Source: Flavobacteriales bacterium UBA5871
GTDB lineage: Bacteria > Bacteroidota > Bacteroidia > Flavobacteriales_D > Crocinitomicaceae
Reading direction: 5' to 3'
Assembly (NCBI GenBank): GCA_002432085.1
Contig: DJFN01000045.1
Span: forward strand, 219-13,647
Length of the DNA stretch: 13,429 bases
The position numbers and the translations under genes were made by a program. The notes beneath the pieces were generated by a model. That model was given only the letters and a program-made list of their open reading frames with translations. It searched no databases and had not been told where the DNA came from. How positions within the stretch are numbered: position 1 is the first letter of the stretch; the number at the start of each line of letters is the position of its first letter. This document shows, one piece after another, positions 4,768 to 12,257 of this stretch.

Positions 4768-7494
4768 ATGTTCCTCCGAATCCCTACATTTTTACTGATC
4801 TTCCTGCCGATCTTTGCCTTTGGGCAAACCGGTTCCGTAAAAGGTGTGATCACCGACATTACCGAGCAGCCCGTTCCGGGAAGCCTCGTGGTGTTGAGCC
4901 CAAGCTTTAAAACCGTATGCGACGACGACGGAAATTACGCCTTCGCAGATGTGCCTTATGGTACGTACTCGCTCCAGGTGATCGCTTTCGATTTCGACAC
5001 GCTGGTGAAAGAGGTGGTTGTGAACCGACCAGAAGTCATTGTCGACATCACACTCGGCGAAGAAAAAGCCAGTACTGAGCTCGAAGAAATTAAGGTGATT
5101 GCAAACGCCGCTACCGGCCGACGCACACCGATCGCGATCACGAAAATTCCTGCAACAAAAATCACTGAAGAGCTTGCTTCCCGCGATCTGCCGATGCTCC
5201 TGAACGCCACACCGGGTGTTTACGCAACGCAAACCGGTGGTGGCGATGGCGACTCGCGTATCACGGTTCGTGGTTTCGACCAGCGAAACGTCGGTGTGCT
5301 CATTGACGGTGTGCCGGTAAACGATATGGAAAACGGCTGGGTCTACTGGTCCAACTGGTTCGGTCTCGATGCGATCACGAGCAACATTCAGATCCAGCGC
5401 GGTCTGGGAGCTACGAAGCTCGCAATGCCGTCTGTCGGTGGTACGCTCAACATCATTACTTCCGGTATCAACAGCCGCAAAGGGATTTCCTTCCGCCAGG
5501 AATACGGTACGGGAAATTTCATCCGCTCAACGCTTTCCTACAACTCCGGCATGCTGAAAAACGGCTGGGGAGTTACGGCTTCCGGCTCGTACAAGCAAGG
5601 CGACGGCTGGGTCGACGGAACGAATACACAAGGGGTATTCTATTACCTCAAAGTGCAGAAGAAATTTGAAAAACATTTGCTTTCTCTCTCAGGATTCGGT
5701 GCGCCGCAGCAACACGGTCAGCGTTCCTTCAACCAGAAAATTCAGTACTGGGATTCTGAAATTGCCCGCGAAAACGGTGCAACGATCGATTCCAACCTGA
5801 TCATGGACCGCGGTATCCGCTTCAACCAGCACTGGGGCTACATCACCCGTAACGGCAAGCAGGAGATCATGAACGAGCGTCTGAACTACTACCACAAGCC
5901 GCAAATTACTTTGAAAGACTTCTGGACGGTGAACAAGAAACTGTCCATTTCCAATATCGCTTACCTTTCCATCGGTCGTGGTGGAGGCACACGCCTTTCC
6001 AACTCCAGCGGTATTCTTTTCAACGAAGAAGGAACGATCGACTGGGATGCGATCGTACATGCGAACCAGGTAGATCAGCTGTTCGGCGGTCCTGCTGTCG
6101 ATCCGCAATACCATCCGACAGAGCTGAAATCCACACAAGTGCTCGTTTCCAGCGTGAACAACCACTTCTGGGCCGGCTACCTCGGACAATTCCAGTACGA
6201 ATATTCCAAAGACCTTCAGTTCTCCGGAGGTATCGATTACCGTTACTATAAAGGAACGCATTACCAGGAAATCCGCGATTTGCTGGGCGGTGATTACTAC
6301 GTAAACGGCGCCGATCAAAACAACGCTTCACCGGTACGACGTGAAGGCGACAAAATCTCGCTGAACACGTATAACAACCACCGCGACGGACTCGTGCAGT
6401 GGGGCGGAGCGTTCGGACAAGTGGAGTATTCCACTACGCGCTGGACGACTTTCATCAACGTTTCCGGAGTGAGCAACTCTTACAAAGGAATCGACTACTT
6501 CCAGAAAAAAGTACTCGAAGTCGGGGATACAACGTTGCGCATCGGGGCGAATGATACCGTTTATTACAACGGACAGATGTACACCGCGCAATCCGAAGGC
6601 CTGGAATACAACCATACCGACTGGAAAACGTTGTTCGGCGGAACCATCAAAGCCGGTGCGAGCTTCACGATCGACGAGCATTCGACCGTTTACATGAACC
6701 TTGGTTATCTGTCCAGAACGCCGCAGTTCAGTAACGTGATCGACAACAACACGAACACCTTTTTCCGCGAGATCCTGAACGAAAAGATCGTCGCTGCGGA
6801 AGCGGGCTGGAACTTTGCAACCAACCGTTTCGGCGTGAATCTGAACGCTTACTTCACCAACTGGCAGAACAAGCCGTTCCCGTTTGGAGTATCCGTTCCC
6901 GATCCGCAGGACCCGACCTCTTCCGTTTATGTCAACATCAATGGAATGGATGCCGTTCACATGGGAGCTGAGGTCGATATCGCTTACCAGCTGAACAAAA
7001 AATGGTCGGCGGAATTCATGTTCTCCTACGGTGACTGGACGTGGAATTCAGCGGAAACGATCTTCATTCCGGACCTGAACTATTCGTTCGATTTCGATGC
7101 AACGGGCGTTCACGTAGGCGATGCGGCACAGACGATGCTCAACGCAGGCGTTCGCTGGGAGCCGCTCAAACACTTATACTTCAAGGCGCAATACCAGTTC
7201 TTCGACCGCTACTATGCGAACTTCAGTCCGTTTGCGCTGCAGGGCGCCAACGCCGGAAGAGAAGCCTGGAAACTGCCTTCTTACGGACTGGTGAACTTCT
7301 TCGCCGGTTACAGATTCAAGATCGGTAAAGTGGATACGTATGTCAACGGAAGTATCACGAACCTGTTGAACTCGGTTTATATGTCCGACGCGACTGACAA
7401 CTTCTACGCACCTCAAAACTTCGATGCGACTTCTGCATCCGTTATGTTCGGACAAGGATTCCGCTTCAACCTTGCAGCAGGGATACAATTTTAA
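4768..7494 (+). CDS. TonB-dependent outer-membrane receptor with carboxypeptidase-regulatory domain
   Basis: The 908-aa protein imports a ligand across the outer membrane using TonB energy. In order it has a signal peptide (residues 1-19, ending FAFGQ), a carboxypeptidase-regulatory-like domain (about 22-98: GSVKGVITD ... DDDGNYAFADVPYGTYSLQV), a possible TonB box (ELEEIKVIA, about 104-112), a plug (about 115-232: LPMLLNATPGVYA, RITVRGFDQRNVGVLIDGVP, GGTLNIIT) and a beta-barrel to the C-terminus, which ends in the expected Phe (AAGIQF). It is shorter than typical SusC proteins and no SusD gene is adjacent, so it is not a classic glycan SusCD pair. The substrate cannot be read from sequence; the neighbouring endonuclease and 5'-nucleotidase genes suggest nucleic-acid fragments or nucleotides. 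The ATG at 4768 is fixed by the signal peptide. Confidence 0.93.
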   Translation: MFLRIPTFLLIFLPIFAFGQTGSVKGVITDITEQPVPGSLVVLSPSFKTVCDDDGNYAFADVPYGTYSLQVIAFDFDTLVKEVVVNRPEVIVDITLGEEKASTELEEIKVIANAATGRRTPIAITKIPATKITEELASRDLPMLLNATPGVYATQTGGGDGDSRITVRGFDQRNVGVLIDGVPVNDMENGWVYWSNWFGLDAITSNIQIQRGLGATKLAMPSVGGTLNIITSGINSRKGISFRQEYGTGNFIRSTLSYNSGMLKNGWGVTASGSYKQGDGWVDGTNTQGVFYYLKVQKKFEKHLLSLSGFGAPQQHGQRSFNQKIQYWDSEIARENGATIDSNLIMDRGIRFNQHWGYITRNGKQEIMNERLNYYHKPQITLKDFWTVNKKLSISNIAYLSIGRGGGTRLSNSSGILFNEEGTIDWDAIVHANQVDQLFGGPAVDPQYHPTELKSTQVLVSSVNNHFWAGYLGQFQYEYSKDLQFSGGIDYRYYKGTHYQEIRDLLGGDYYVNGADQNNASPVRREGDKISLNTYNNHRDGLVQWGGAFGQVEYSTTRWTTFINVSGVSNSYKGIDYFQKKVLEVGDTTLRIGANDTVYYNGQMYTAQSEGLEYNHTDWKTLFGGTIKAGASFTIDEHSTVYMNLGYLSRTPQFSNVIDNNTNTFFREILNEKIVAAEAGWNFATNRFGVNLNAYFTNWQNKPFPFGVSVPDPQDPTSSVYVNINGMDAVHMGAEVDIAYQLNKKWSAEFMFSYGDWTWNSAETIFIPDLNYSFDFDATGVHVGDAAQTMLNAGVRWEPLKHLYFKAQYQFFDRYYANFSPFALQGANAGREAWKLPSYGLVNFFAGYRFKIGKVDTYVNGSITNLLNSVYMSDATDNFYAPQNFDATSASVMFGQGFRFNLAAGIQF

Positions 7495-7502
7495 ACAGAG
7501 AA

Positions 7503-7551
7503 AAGGAGCGATCCTTCAGAATTAATAAACAAAAAGAGACCGCTAAGGCGG
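7503..7551. other. Two small hairpins in the receptor-endonuclease gap
   Basis: AAGGA-GCGA-TCCTT (7503-7516) is a 5-bp stem with a GNRA-type loop. CCGC-TAAG-GCGG (7540-7551) is a 4-bp stem preceded by AAAAAGAGA. Neither is followed by a T-tract on the plus strand, so they do not look like forward terminators; they could be processing or stability elements within an operon transcript. Both stems are short. Confidence 0.25.
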
Positions 7552-7574
7552 ATTCAAAATCGTAAATTAGAGCT

Positions 7575-9746
7575 ATGAGAAAAATACTCTTTTCAATGCT
7601 GGCGGCAGGTGTAACAAGCCTGGCAGCTTTCGGACAGGCAGTGCTTCCTACGAGCTGGGGCTTCGCCACCACGACTTTCCCGACCGGATGGACAGCTACC
7701 GGGACGGATTACTACACGGCTTCCGGTAACCCGGCTCCGGCACTGAAACTAGACGGAACAGGCGACAACCTGGTGATCTATTTCGCCAGCAGCCCGGGCA
7801 ATCTTACCTATGATATCGCCGGAAACGGTTTCTCCGGAGGAACATTCACCGTAGAGCAATCCGATAACGGAACCGCATGGACACCTTTGCACACCTTTAC
7901 TTCTATCCCGGGCGGCGGAGCTTACAACGCAACGACAGACGTTCCGAACAGCTCCACACGTTATATCCGTTTTATCTATACCCAGAAAGTATCGGGTAAT
8001 GTTGGTATCGATAACGTAAACATCGCTGTAGGTGCGGCAACGCCTGAGCAGGAAATCAACGTGAAGCAGGGCGCAACGACGCTTGTAAACGGCGCAACAC
8101 ATTCAATGAGCTCGCCGGTAAGCACGATGACTCCGGTAGTCTTTACGATTGAAAACCTCGGAACGGTAAACACGCTGAACATTGCTTCGGCTACGATCAC
8201 CGGTCCTGCTGCTGCCGACTACAACGTGGCATCTTTCCCTGCAACCGTAGCTGCTGCCGGAACAGGCGCGCTCAACGTGGAATTCACACCTTCCGTTGCA
8301 GGAACGCGCACGGCTGTATTGACAATTGCCAGCGACGACGCCGACGAAGCTTCCTATGTGATCAACCTCGACGGTATTGGCGGCGGTCTGGCAACAGAAC
8401 CGACGGCACAGGCAACCAACATGCAATTCGCTAACGTGAAAACCTACCGTTTGAGCGGTTCGTTCACAGCGGCTTCTCCGGCTCCGAACGGTTACCTCGT
8501 ACTTCGTAAAAAAGGATCGGCTATTACAGGGGTTCCGGTTGACGGAACGGTATACGACCGCGGTGATAACGTAGGCGATGCACAGGTGGTTTTCAGCGGA
8601 ACAGCTACGGCTTTCTCACCGAACCACATCGTGGCTTCTTCGAATTATTACTTCGCTGTTTACACTTACAATGGTTCGGGAACATTCCGCAACTACAACA
8701 CAACGGCTCCGCTTACAGGAAACGTGACCACACCGGCTACGATGATGCCGGCAGGTGAGTATGCGGGAATTTCTACTTCCAGCCCGACATTCGTAGCCGA
8801 CCTTCACAACCATGTGAACCCGCACCAGATGCAATTCTACAGCAACTACGCAAACCTGATGATCGCTAAATTCGCTGCACGCGATACGGTCGACAACCAG
8901 CGCGTTATCACTTGCGTTTACAGCGGCGAGAACAAAATCTACACAGAGCCTTTCGACTTTACGTCCAACGGTTACAGCCGTGAGCACTCGTACCCGCACA
9001 GCTGGATGCCGACCGAGCCTGCACAGGATCTGCCGGAATACAACGACTACCACCACCTGTTCCCGACAAACCAGAACCAGGCGAATGCTGTTCGCAGCAA
9101 CTACCCGCTGGGTGAAGTGGTAACGGTTTCTTCTACGTTCCTCGGAGCAAAATTCGGTCTTGATGCTAACGGCGATCTCGTTTATGAGCCACGCGACGAG
9201 CACAAAGGCGATGCTGCACGTGCAATGATGTACGAAGCGATCTCTTACACGACCGTTAACGGCAACAACTGGGGCTTCCCGAACCCGATCAGCGCATCTT
9301 TGAACTACGGACAGAACCAGTATGTTCTTAAGCAATGGCACTTCCAGGATCTTCCTGACGGTTACGAAATTGCGCGCAACGACTATGTTGATTCCCTGCA
9401 AGGCAATCGCAACCCGTTTGTTGACAGTGTGAACTACGTTTGCTACGTGAACTTCAACAATATGTCATACGAATCTGCAGGCTGCCTCGCAGATGTAGAG
9501 GAATTGCTCAATGCTTCCTTCATCGCGTATCCAAATCCTGCGAAAAACGAATTGATGCTGCACGTGGATGCAACGACAATTTCTGCTTACGAGATCATCG
9601 ATATCCAGGGCCGCACGGTACAATCCGGCTCGGCTTCCAACCAGGTGCTCGTTCAGCTGAATGTTGAAGCGCTGCAATCCGGAACCTATCTGGTCAGAGT
9701 GACCACGCCGTATGGTGTCGCACAACGATCGTTGGTCATCGAATAA
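7575..9746 (+). CDS. T9SS-secreted multidomain endonuclease I
   Basis: The 723-aa protein is predicted to cut DNA (and perhaps RNA) non-specifically outside the cell. Domains in order: signal peptide (1-20, ending LAAFGQ); an N-terminal beta-rich region (about 22-155); an ASPM/SPD-2/Hydin-type immunoglobulin-like domain (about 157-268: FTIENLGT, NVEFTPSVAGTRTAVLTIASDD); an FN3-like domain (about 275-390); an endonuclease I domain of the beta-beta-alpha-metal class (about 396-620); and a T9SS sorting domain (about 645-723, YPNPAKNEL at 652). Nuclease motifs are REHSYPHSW with Glu470-His471, DYHHLFPTNQNQAN (His493-His494), AVRSNYPLGEV and the closing GNRNPFVD. It is about three times longer than E. 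coli EndA because of the added domains. It lies 80 bp behind the receptor gene and its stop is one base before the next start, so it is probably co-transcribed and coupled with the 5'-nucleotidase pair. Confidence 0.92.
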   Translation: MRKILFSMLAAGVTSLAAFGQAVLPTSWGFATTTFPTGWTATGTDYYTASGNPAPALKLDGTGDNLVIYFASSPGNLTYDIAGNGFSGGTFTVEQSDNGTAWTPLHTFTSIPGGGAYNATTDVPNSSTRYIRFIYTQKVSGNVGIDNVNIAVGAATPEQEINVKQGATTLVNGATHSMSSPVSTMTPVVFTIENLGTVNTLNIASATITGPAAADYNVASFPATVAAAGTGALNVEFTPSVAGTRTAVLTIASDDADEASYVINLDGIGGGLATEPTAQATNMQFANVKTYRLSGSFTAASPAPNGYLVLRKKGSAITGVPVDGTVYDRGDNVGDAQVVFSGTATAFSPNHIVASSNYYFAVYTYNGSGTFRNYNTTAPLTGNVTTPATMMPAGEYAGISTSSPTFVADLHNHVNPHQMQFYSNYANLMIAKFAARDTVDNQRVITCVYSGENKIYTEPFDFTSNGYSREHSYPHSWMPTEPAQDLPEYNDYHHLFPTNQNQANAVRSNYPLGEVVTVSSTFLGAKFGLDANGDLVYEPRDEHKGDAARAMMYEAISYTTVNGNNWGFPNPISASLNYGQNQYVLKQWHFQDLPDGYEIARNDYVDSLQGNRNPFVDSVNYVCYVNFNNMSYESAGCLADVEELLNASFIAYPNPAKNELMLHVDATTISAYEIIDIQGRTVQSGSASNQVLVQLNVEALQSGTYLVRVTTPYGVAQRSLVIE

Positions 9747-9747
9747 C

Positions 9748-10467
9748 ATGAAATCAGTCAGATACATACTGATAATTATTGCGGGAGCAGGCCTTTTGGC
9801 CTGCTCTTCGTATAAAGTGGCCACTCACGATGCCGAGCGCATTCGTGTCGATGGCTCGGCTTCAGATGTTGAAATGGATTCACTCGTGGCGCCTTACCGA
9901 AGAGCTTTACAGCTCGAAATGGGAAGAGTGATCGGAACCGCGGAATCCGACATGGCCGTAGCTCGTCCGAACAGCCTGATGGGACAATGGGTGGCCGATG
10001 TCGTTTTGCAGTACGGTCGCGACAGCCTGCTCACGGAAACCGAGCGACAATTACCTGTGATCGCGCTGCTGAATACCGGCGGATTGCGTGCTTCGTTCTC
10101 CAAAGGACAGCTCACAGTTGGCGATGTTTACAAAGTTATGCCCTTCGATAATCAGATTGTGGCATTGAAATTGCCTGTGGAAAAACTGGCAGAAATACAG
10201 GCCTACATTCAGCGAACGGGCGGAGAGCCTATCGCCGGGTTTAAGCTGGTGAACGGCAGTTTATTACTGGATAACGCTGTTACCAACGCCAACTTTTTCT
10301 GGATAATTACATCGGATTTCCTTGCAAATGGAGGTGATAAGATGTACTTTTTCGGTGACGCTTTGGAGAAAAAAATGACTTCAAAGCTCCTGCGCGACCT
10401 GCTTCTGGAAGAGATCGTGCGGAAACAGAACATACAGGTGCTCCTGGAGGAGCGCGTGCAATTGTGA
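9748..10467 (+). CDS. Lipoprotein with 5'-nucleotidase C-terminal (substrate-binding) domain
   Basis: The 239-aa protein starts MKSVRYILIIIAGAGLLAC, a lipoprotein signal with lipobox LLAC and acylated Cys19. From about residue 58 it is the C-terminal domain of UshA-type 5'-nucleotidases: IGTAESDM, NSLMGQWVADVV, ALLNTGGLR (109-114), KVMPFDNQIV (Phe133) and DFLANGGDKMYFF (190-202). In UshA the equivalents of NTGGLR and of the two Phe-containing segments hold the nucleotide base. The metal-binding phosphoesterase domain is absent and is encoded by the next gene, 4 nt downstream. The ATG at 9748 is chosen over one 12 codons upstream because the lipoprotein signal begins there; it follows the endonuclease stop by one base, implying translational coupling. 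On its own the domain should bind but not hydrolyse nucleotides. Confidence 0.9.
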   Translation: MKSVRYILIIIAGAGLLACSSYKVATHDAERIRVDGSASDVEMDSLVAPYRRALQLEMGRVIGTAESDMAVARPNSLMGQWVADVVLQYGRDSLLTETERQLPVIALLNTGGLRASFSKGQLTVGDVYKVMPFDNQIVALKLPVEKLAEIQAYIQRTGGEPIAGFKLVNGSLLLDNAVTNANFFWIITSDFLANGGDKMYFFGDALEKKMTSKLLRDLLLEEIVRKQNIQVLLEERVQL

Positions 10468-10471
10468 GACA

Positions 10472-11374
10472 ATGAAAAGAAGAACATTCATTCAACAGGC
10501 CGGTGTAGCGGCAGGAGCGGCCGTATTGGGTCCTTCCTTGCTGAGTGCTTCGAAGAAGCCCGTAAAGCTGACCATTCTGCATACCAACGATACGCATTCG
10601 AACATGGATCCGTTTCCAGCTAACCACGGGAAGTTCCCGAATATGGGCGGCGTTTCGGCACGTGCACAGCAGGTTGAAAAGATCCGTGCGGAAGAAGATT
10701 ACGTGATCCTGCTTGACGCCGGCGATATTTTCCAGGGAACGCCTTATTTCAATAAATTCAAGGGCGTGCTGGAAATGAAAGCGATGACGGAGTTGCGCTA
10801 CGATGCCGCCACGATGGGCAACCACGATTTCGATATCGGTCTGGAAGGTTTCAAAGCGGCACGTCAGCACGCGAGCTTTCCGTTCGTTGTGGCGAATTAC
10901 GACTTTTCTTCGACCTGTCTGAAAGATGAAGTGAAACCGTATACCGTTCTGCGTCGCGGACCGGTGAAAATCGGCGTGTTTGGCATCGGGATCAACCTCG
11001 AAGGACTCGTTCCGGCTGCGAATACTGCAGGAATGGTTTACAACGATCCGATCGGTGCGGCCAAAGCACAGGTGAAAGCTTTGCAAAAAGAAGGCTGCGA
11101 TGTGATTATCTGTTTATCGCATCTTGGCTTCGAATACACGACCGACCAGATTTCCGACCGCGTTCTGGCAGCTTCAACGGAAGGCATCGACATTATTCTC
11201 GGCGGACATACGCATACGTTCCTGGAAGAACCGGTAGTGTTGAAAAACAGTGTCGGACAGGATGTAATCGTGAACCAGGTTGGCTACGGCGGCTTGTACC
11301 TAGGACGCATCGATCTGGAGCTGATCAAAGGAGGAAACGCCACTGCCAAAGGAAAGCATATTGCTATTGGATAA
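10472..11374 (+). CDS. Tat-exported 5'-nucleotidase N-terminal metallophosphatase
   Basis: The 300-aa protein has a twin-arginine signal (MKRRTFIQQAGVAAGAA, Arg3-Arg4) and then a calcineurin-type phosphoesterase domain of the UshA/5'-nucleotidase family. All metal ligands are visible: Asp40 and His42 (LHTNDTHS), Asp85 (LDAGDIFQGTP), Asn117-His118 (MGNHDFDIG), His217 (LSHLG), and His246 and His248 (GGHTHTF). It ends after about 300 residues, where a complete enzyme of more than 500 would continue into the nucleotide-binding domain. That domain is the lipoprotein encoded just upstream, so the two products probably act together in the periplasm to convert 5'-nucleotides to nucleosides and phosphate. 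The start lies 4 nt after the preceding stop. Activity toward nucleotides specifically is inferred from the family and the pairing. Confidence 0.93.
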   Translation: MKRRTFIQQAGVAAGAAVLGPSLLSASKKPVKLTILHTNDTHSNMDPFPANHGKFPNMGGVSARAQQVEKIRAEEDYVILLDAGDIFQGTPYFNKFKGVLEMKAMTELRYDAATMGNHDFDIGLEGFKAARQHASFPFVVANYDFSSTCLKDEVKPYTVLRRGPVKIGVFGIGINLEGLVPAANTAGMVYNDPIGAAKAQVKALQKEGCDVIICLSHLGFEYTTDQISDRVLAASTEGIDIILGGHTHTFLEEPVVLKNSVGQDVIVNQVGYGGLYLGRIDLELIKGGNATAKGKHIAIG

Positions 11375-11381
11375 ATTCGCG

Positions 11382-11400
11382 CTAATTCGCGGGGAATTAG
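11382..11400 (+). terminator. Weak hairpin after the metallophosphatase gene
   Basis: CTAATTC (11382-11388) pairs with GAATTAG (11394-11400), loop GCGGG, starting 7 bp past the stop. The sequence after it is AATGAAAAAAC, with no T-tract, so this is a poor forward terminator. Its position at the end of the operon is the main support. Confidence 0.3.
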
Positions 11401-11470
11401 AATGAAAAAACAACCATTGTGAACTATCACGGCGTTTTTTGCGTTTAACGAATGTATCTTAATCAACACT

Positions 11471-12184
11471 ATGAAAAAAGCACTATTGATCCTGTTGAGC
11501 TTTATTGCACTCGGAGCCAACGCTCAGGAAGATGAACAGGTGGTTATTGTCCGCCAGTCGGATTATAAAAAGCCGCGCAAGGCACCGAAACCTGACCGCA
11601 ACGTCGAGAACTACAATGCCTTTAAATTCGATCCGTTCCGCATGGCGATCGGGGAGATCAACTTCAGTTGGGAACACCGTTTCCATGAGAAAGCCACATT
11701 TGAGATCGAATTGGGACCAACGGTGTCCAATCTTGGCCGAAACCGATTCTATACACAACCCGGAGATGGAATGGGAACGTACCGCCGGAATTCTTCCATG
11801 GGGGTGCTCGCTTCAGCAGCCGTTCGTTTTTACCCGCTGGAAGACTATTTCGCTATGAACAAGCTGTATGTTTCACCACGATTCAAATACCGCCGTTACA
11901 ATGAGATCATTACGGCAGAGAATTTATCCCTGAATGATACCCGTGGTTACAGTGACGAGCTCATTTTCTCGTTTAACGTAGGCTACCAGGCCTGGCTGTC
12001 GGATAATTTCGCTTTCGATTACTATGTCGGAGCAGGAATCGGCAGCTATTTCGGGAAGACATACAATGTCAATTCCATGTATGACGGCAATACCGATACG
12101 TGGATCTATTCCTGGCAGCCTGTTACCAATCGTTACGCCCGTTTTGTCGGTGTGATCGGTATGAAAGTCACGATCGGGAATTAA
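11471..12184 (+). CDS. Outer-membrane-type hypothetical protein, paralogue of the gene at 12978
   Basis: The 237-aa protein has a signal peptide (MKKALLILLSFIALGANAQ), then an acidic and a basic stretch (EDEQVVIVRQSDYKKPRKAPKPDR), then alternating hydrophobic/aromatic strands typical of a small outer-membrane beta-barrel (IGEINFSWEHR, FEIELGPTVSN, GVLASAAVRFYPLEDY, KLYVSPRFKYRRY, FSFNVGYQAWLS, FVGVIGMKVTIGN). No named family is recognised with certainty. The region NVENYNAFKFDPFRMAIGEI recurs without change in the protein starting at 12978. A possible but degenerate promoter element TATCTTAA lies at 11455. A hairpin terminator follows the stop. The basic Lys/Arg/Pro stretch near the mature N-terminus would face the periplasm if this is a barrel; its role is unknown. 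Confidence 0.8.
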   Translation: MKKALLILLSFIALGANAQEDEQVVIVRQSDYKKPRKAPKPDRNVENYNAFKFDPFRMAIGEINFSWEHRFHEKATFEIELGPTVSNLGRNRFYTQPGDGMGTYRRNSSMGVLASAAVRFYPLEDYFAMNKLYVSPRFKYRRYNEIITAENLSLNDTRGYSDELIFSFNVGYQAWLSDNFAFDYYVGAGIGSYFGKTYNVNSMYDGNTDTWIYSWQPVTNRYARFVGVIGMKVTIGN

Positions 12185-12202
12185 CGAACGAATTTTGTTT
12201 CG

Positions 12203-12228
12203 AAAGCCTCTGTTAAAGGGGCTTTTTC
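12203..12228 (+). terminator. Rho-independent terminator after the first barrel paralogue
   Basis: AAAGCCTC (12203-12210) pairs with GGGGCTTT (12218-12225) with one T-G wobble, loop TGTTAAA, and the T run continues to 12228. It begins 19 bp after the stop at 12184. The promoter box of the next gene starts directly at its end. Confidence 0.75.
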
Positions 12229-12236
12229 TATTTTTG
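12229..12236 (+). promoter_or_regulatory. Bacteroidetes -7 box for the gene at 12258
   Basis: TATTTTTG is a full match to TAnnTTTG. Transcription would start near 12242, about 16 nt before the ATG at 12258. No TTG is present at the expected upstream distance, where the terminator stem lies instead, so only the -7 element supports the call. Confidence 0.4.
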
Positions 12237-12257
12237 GTCATCAATAAAAACACCATC

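Noticed and set aside
5689..6960. Minus-strand open frames of about 210 codons within the TonB receptor
   Set aside because: They overlap a full-length receptor with clear domain motifs and show no protein family features.
4768..7494. SusC-type glycan receptor
   Set aside because: The protein is shorter than typical SusC and has no SusD gene beside it. The neighbours are nuclease and nucleotidase genes.
8616..9401. Minus-strand open frame of 261 codons within the endonuclease
   Set aside because: It is the complement of the nuclease domain, with Val/Arg/Cys-rich composition and no motifs.
9712..9747. Upstream start for the nucleotidase lipoprotein
   Set aside because: It would place 12 polar residues before the lipoprotein signal and overlap the endonuclease end by 35 bases. 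The ATG at 9748 gives a normal lipobox signal.
10307..11086. Minus-strand open frame of 259 codons across the two 5'-nucleotidase genes
   Set aside because: It is antisense to both genes, whose catalytic and binding motifs are intact, and lacks any recognisable domain.
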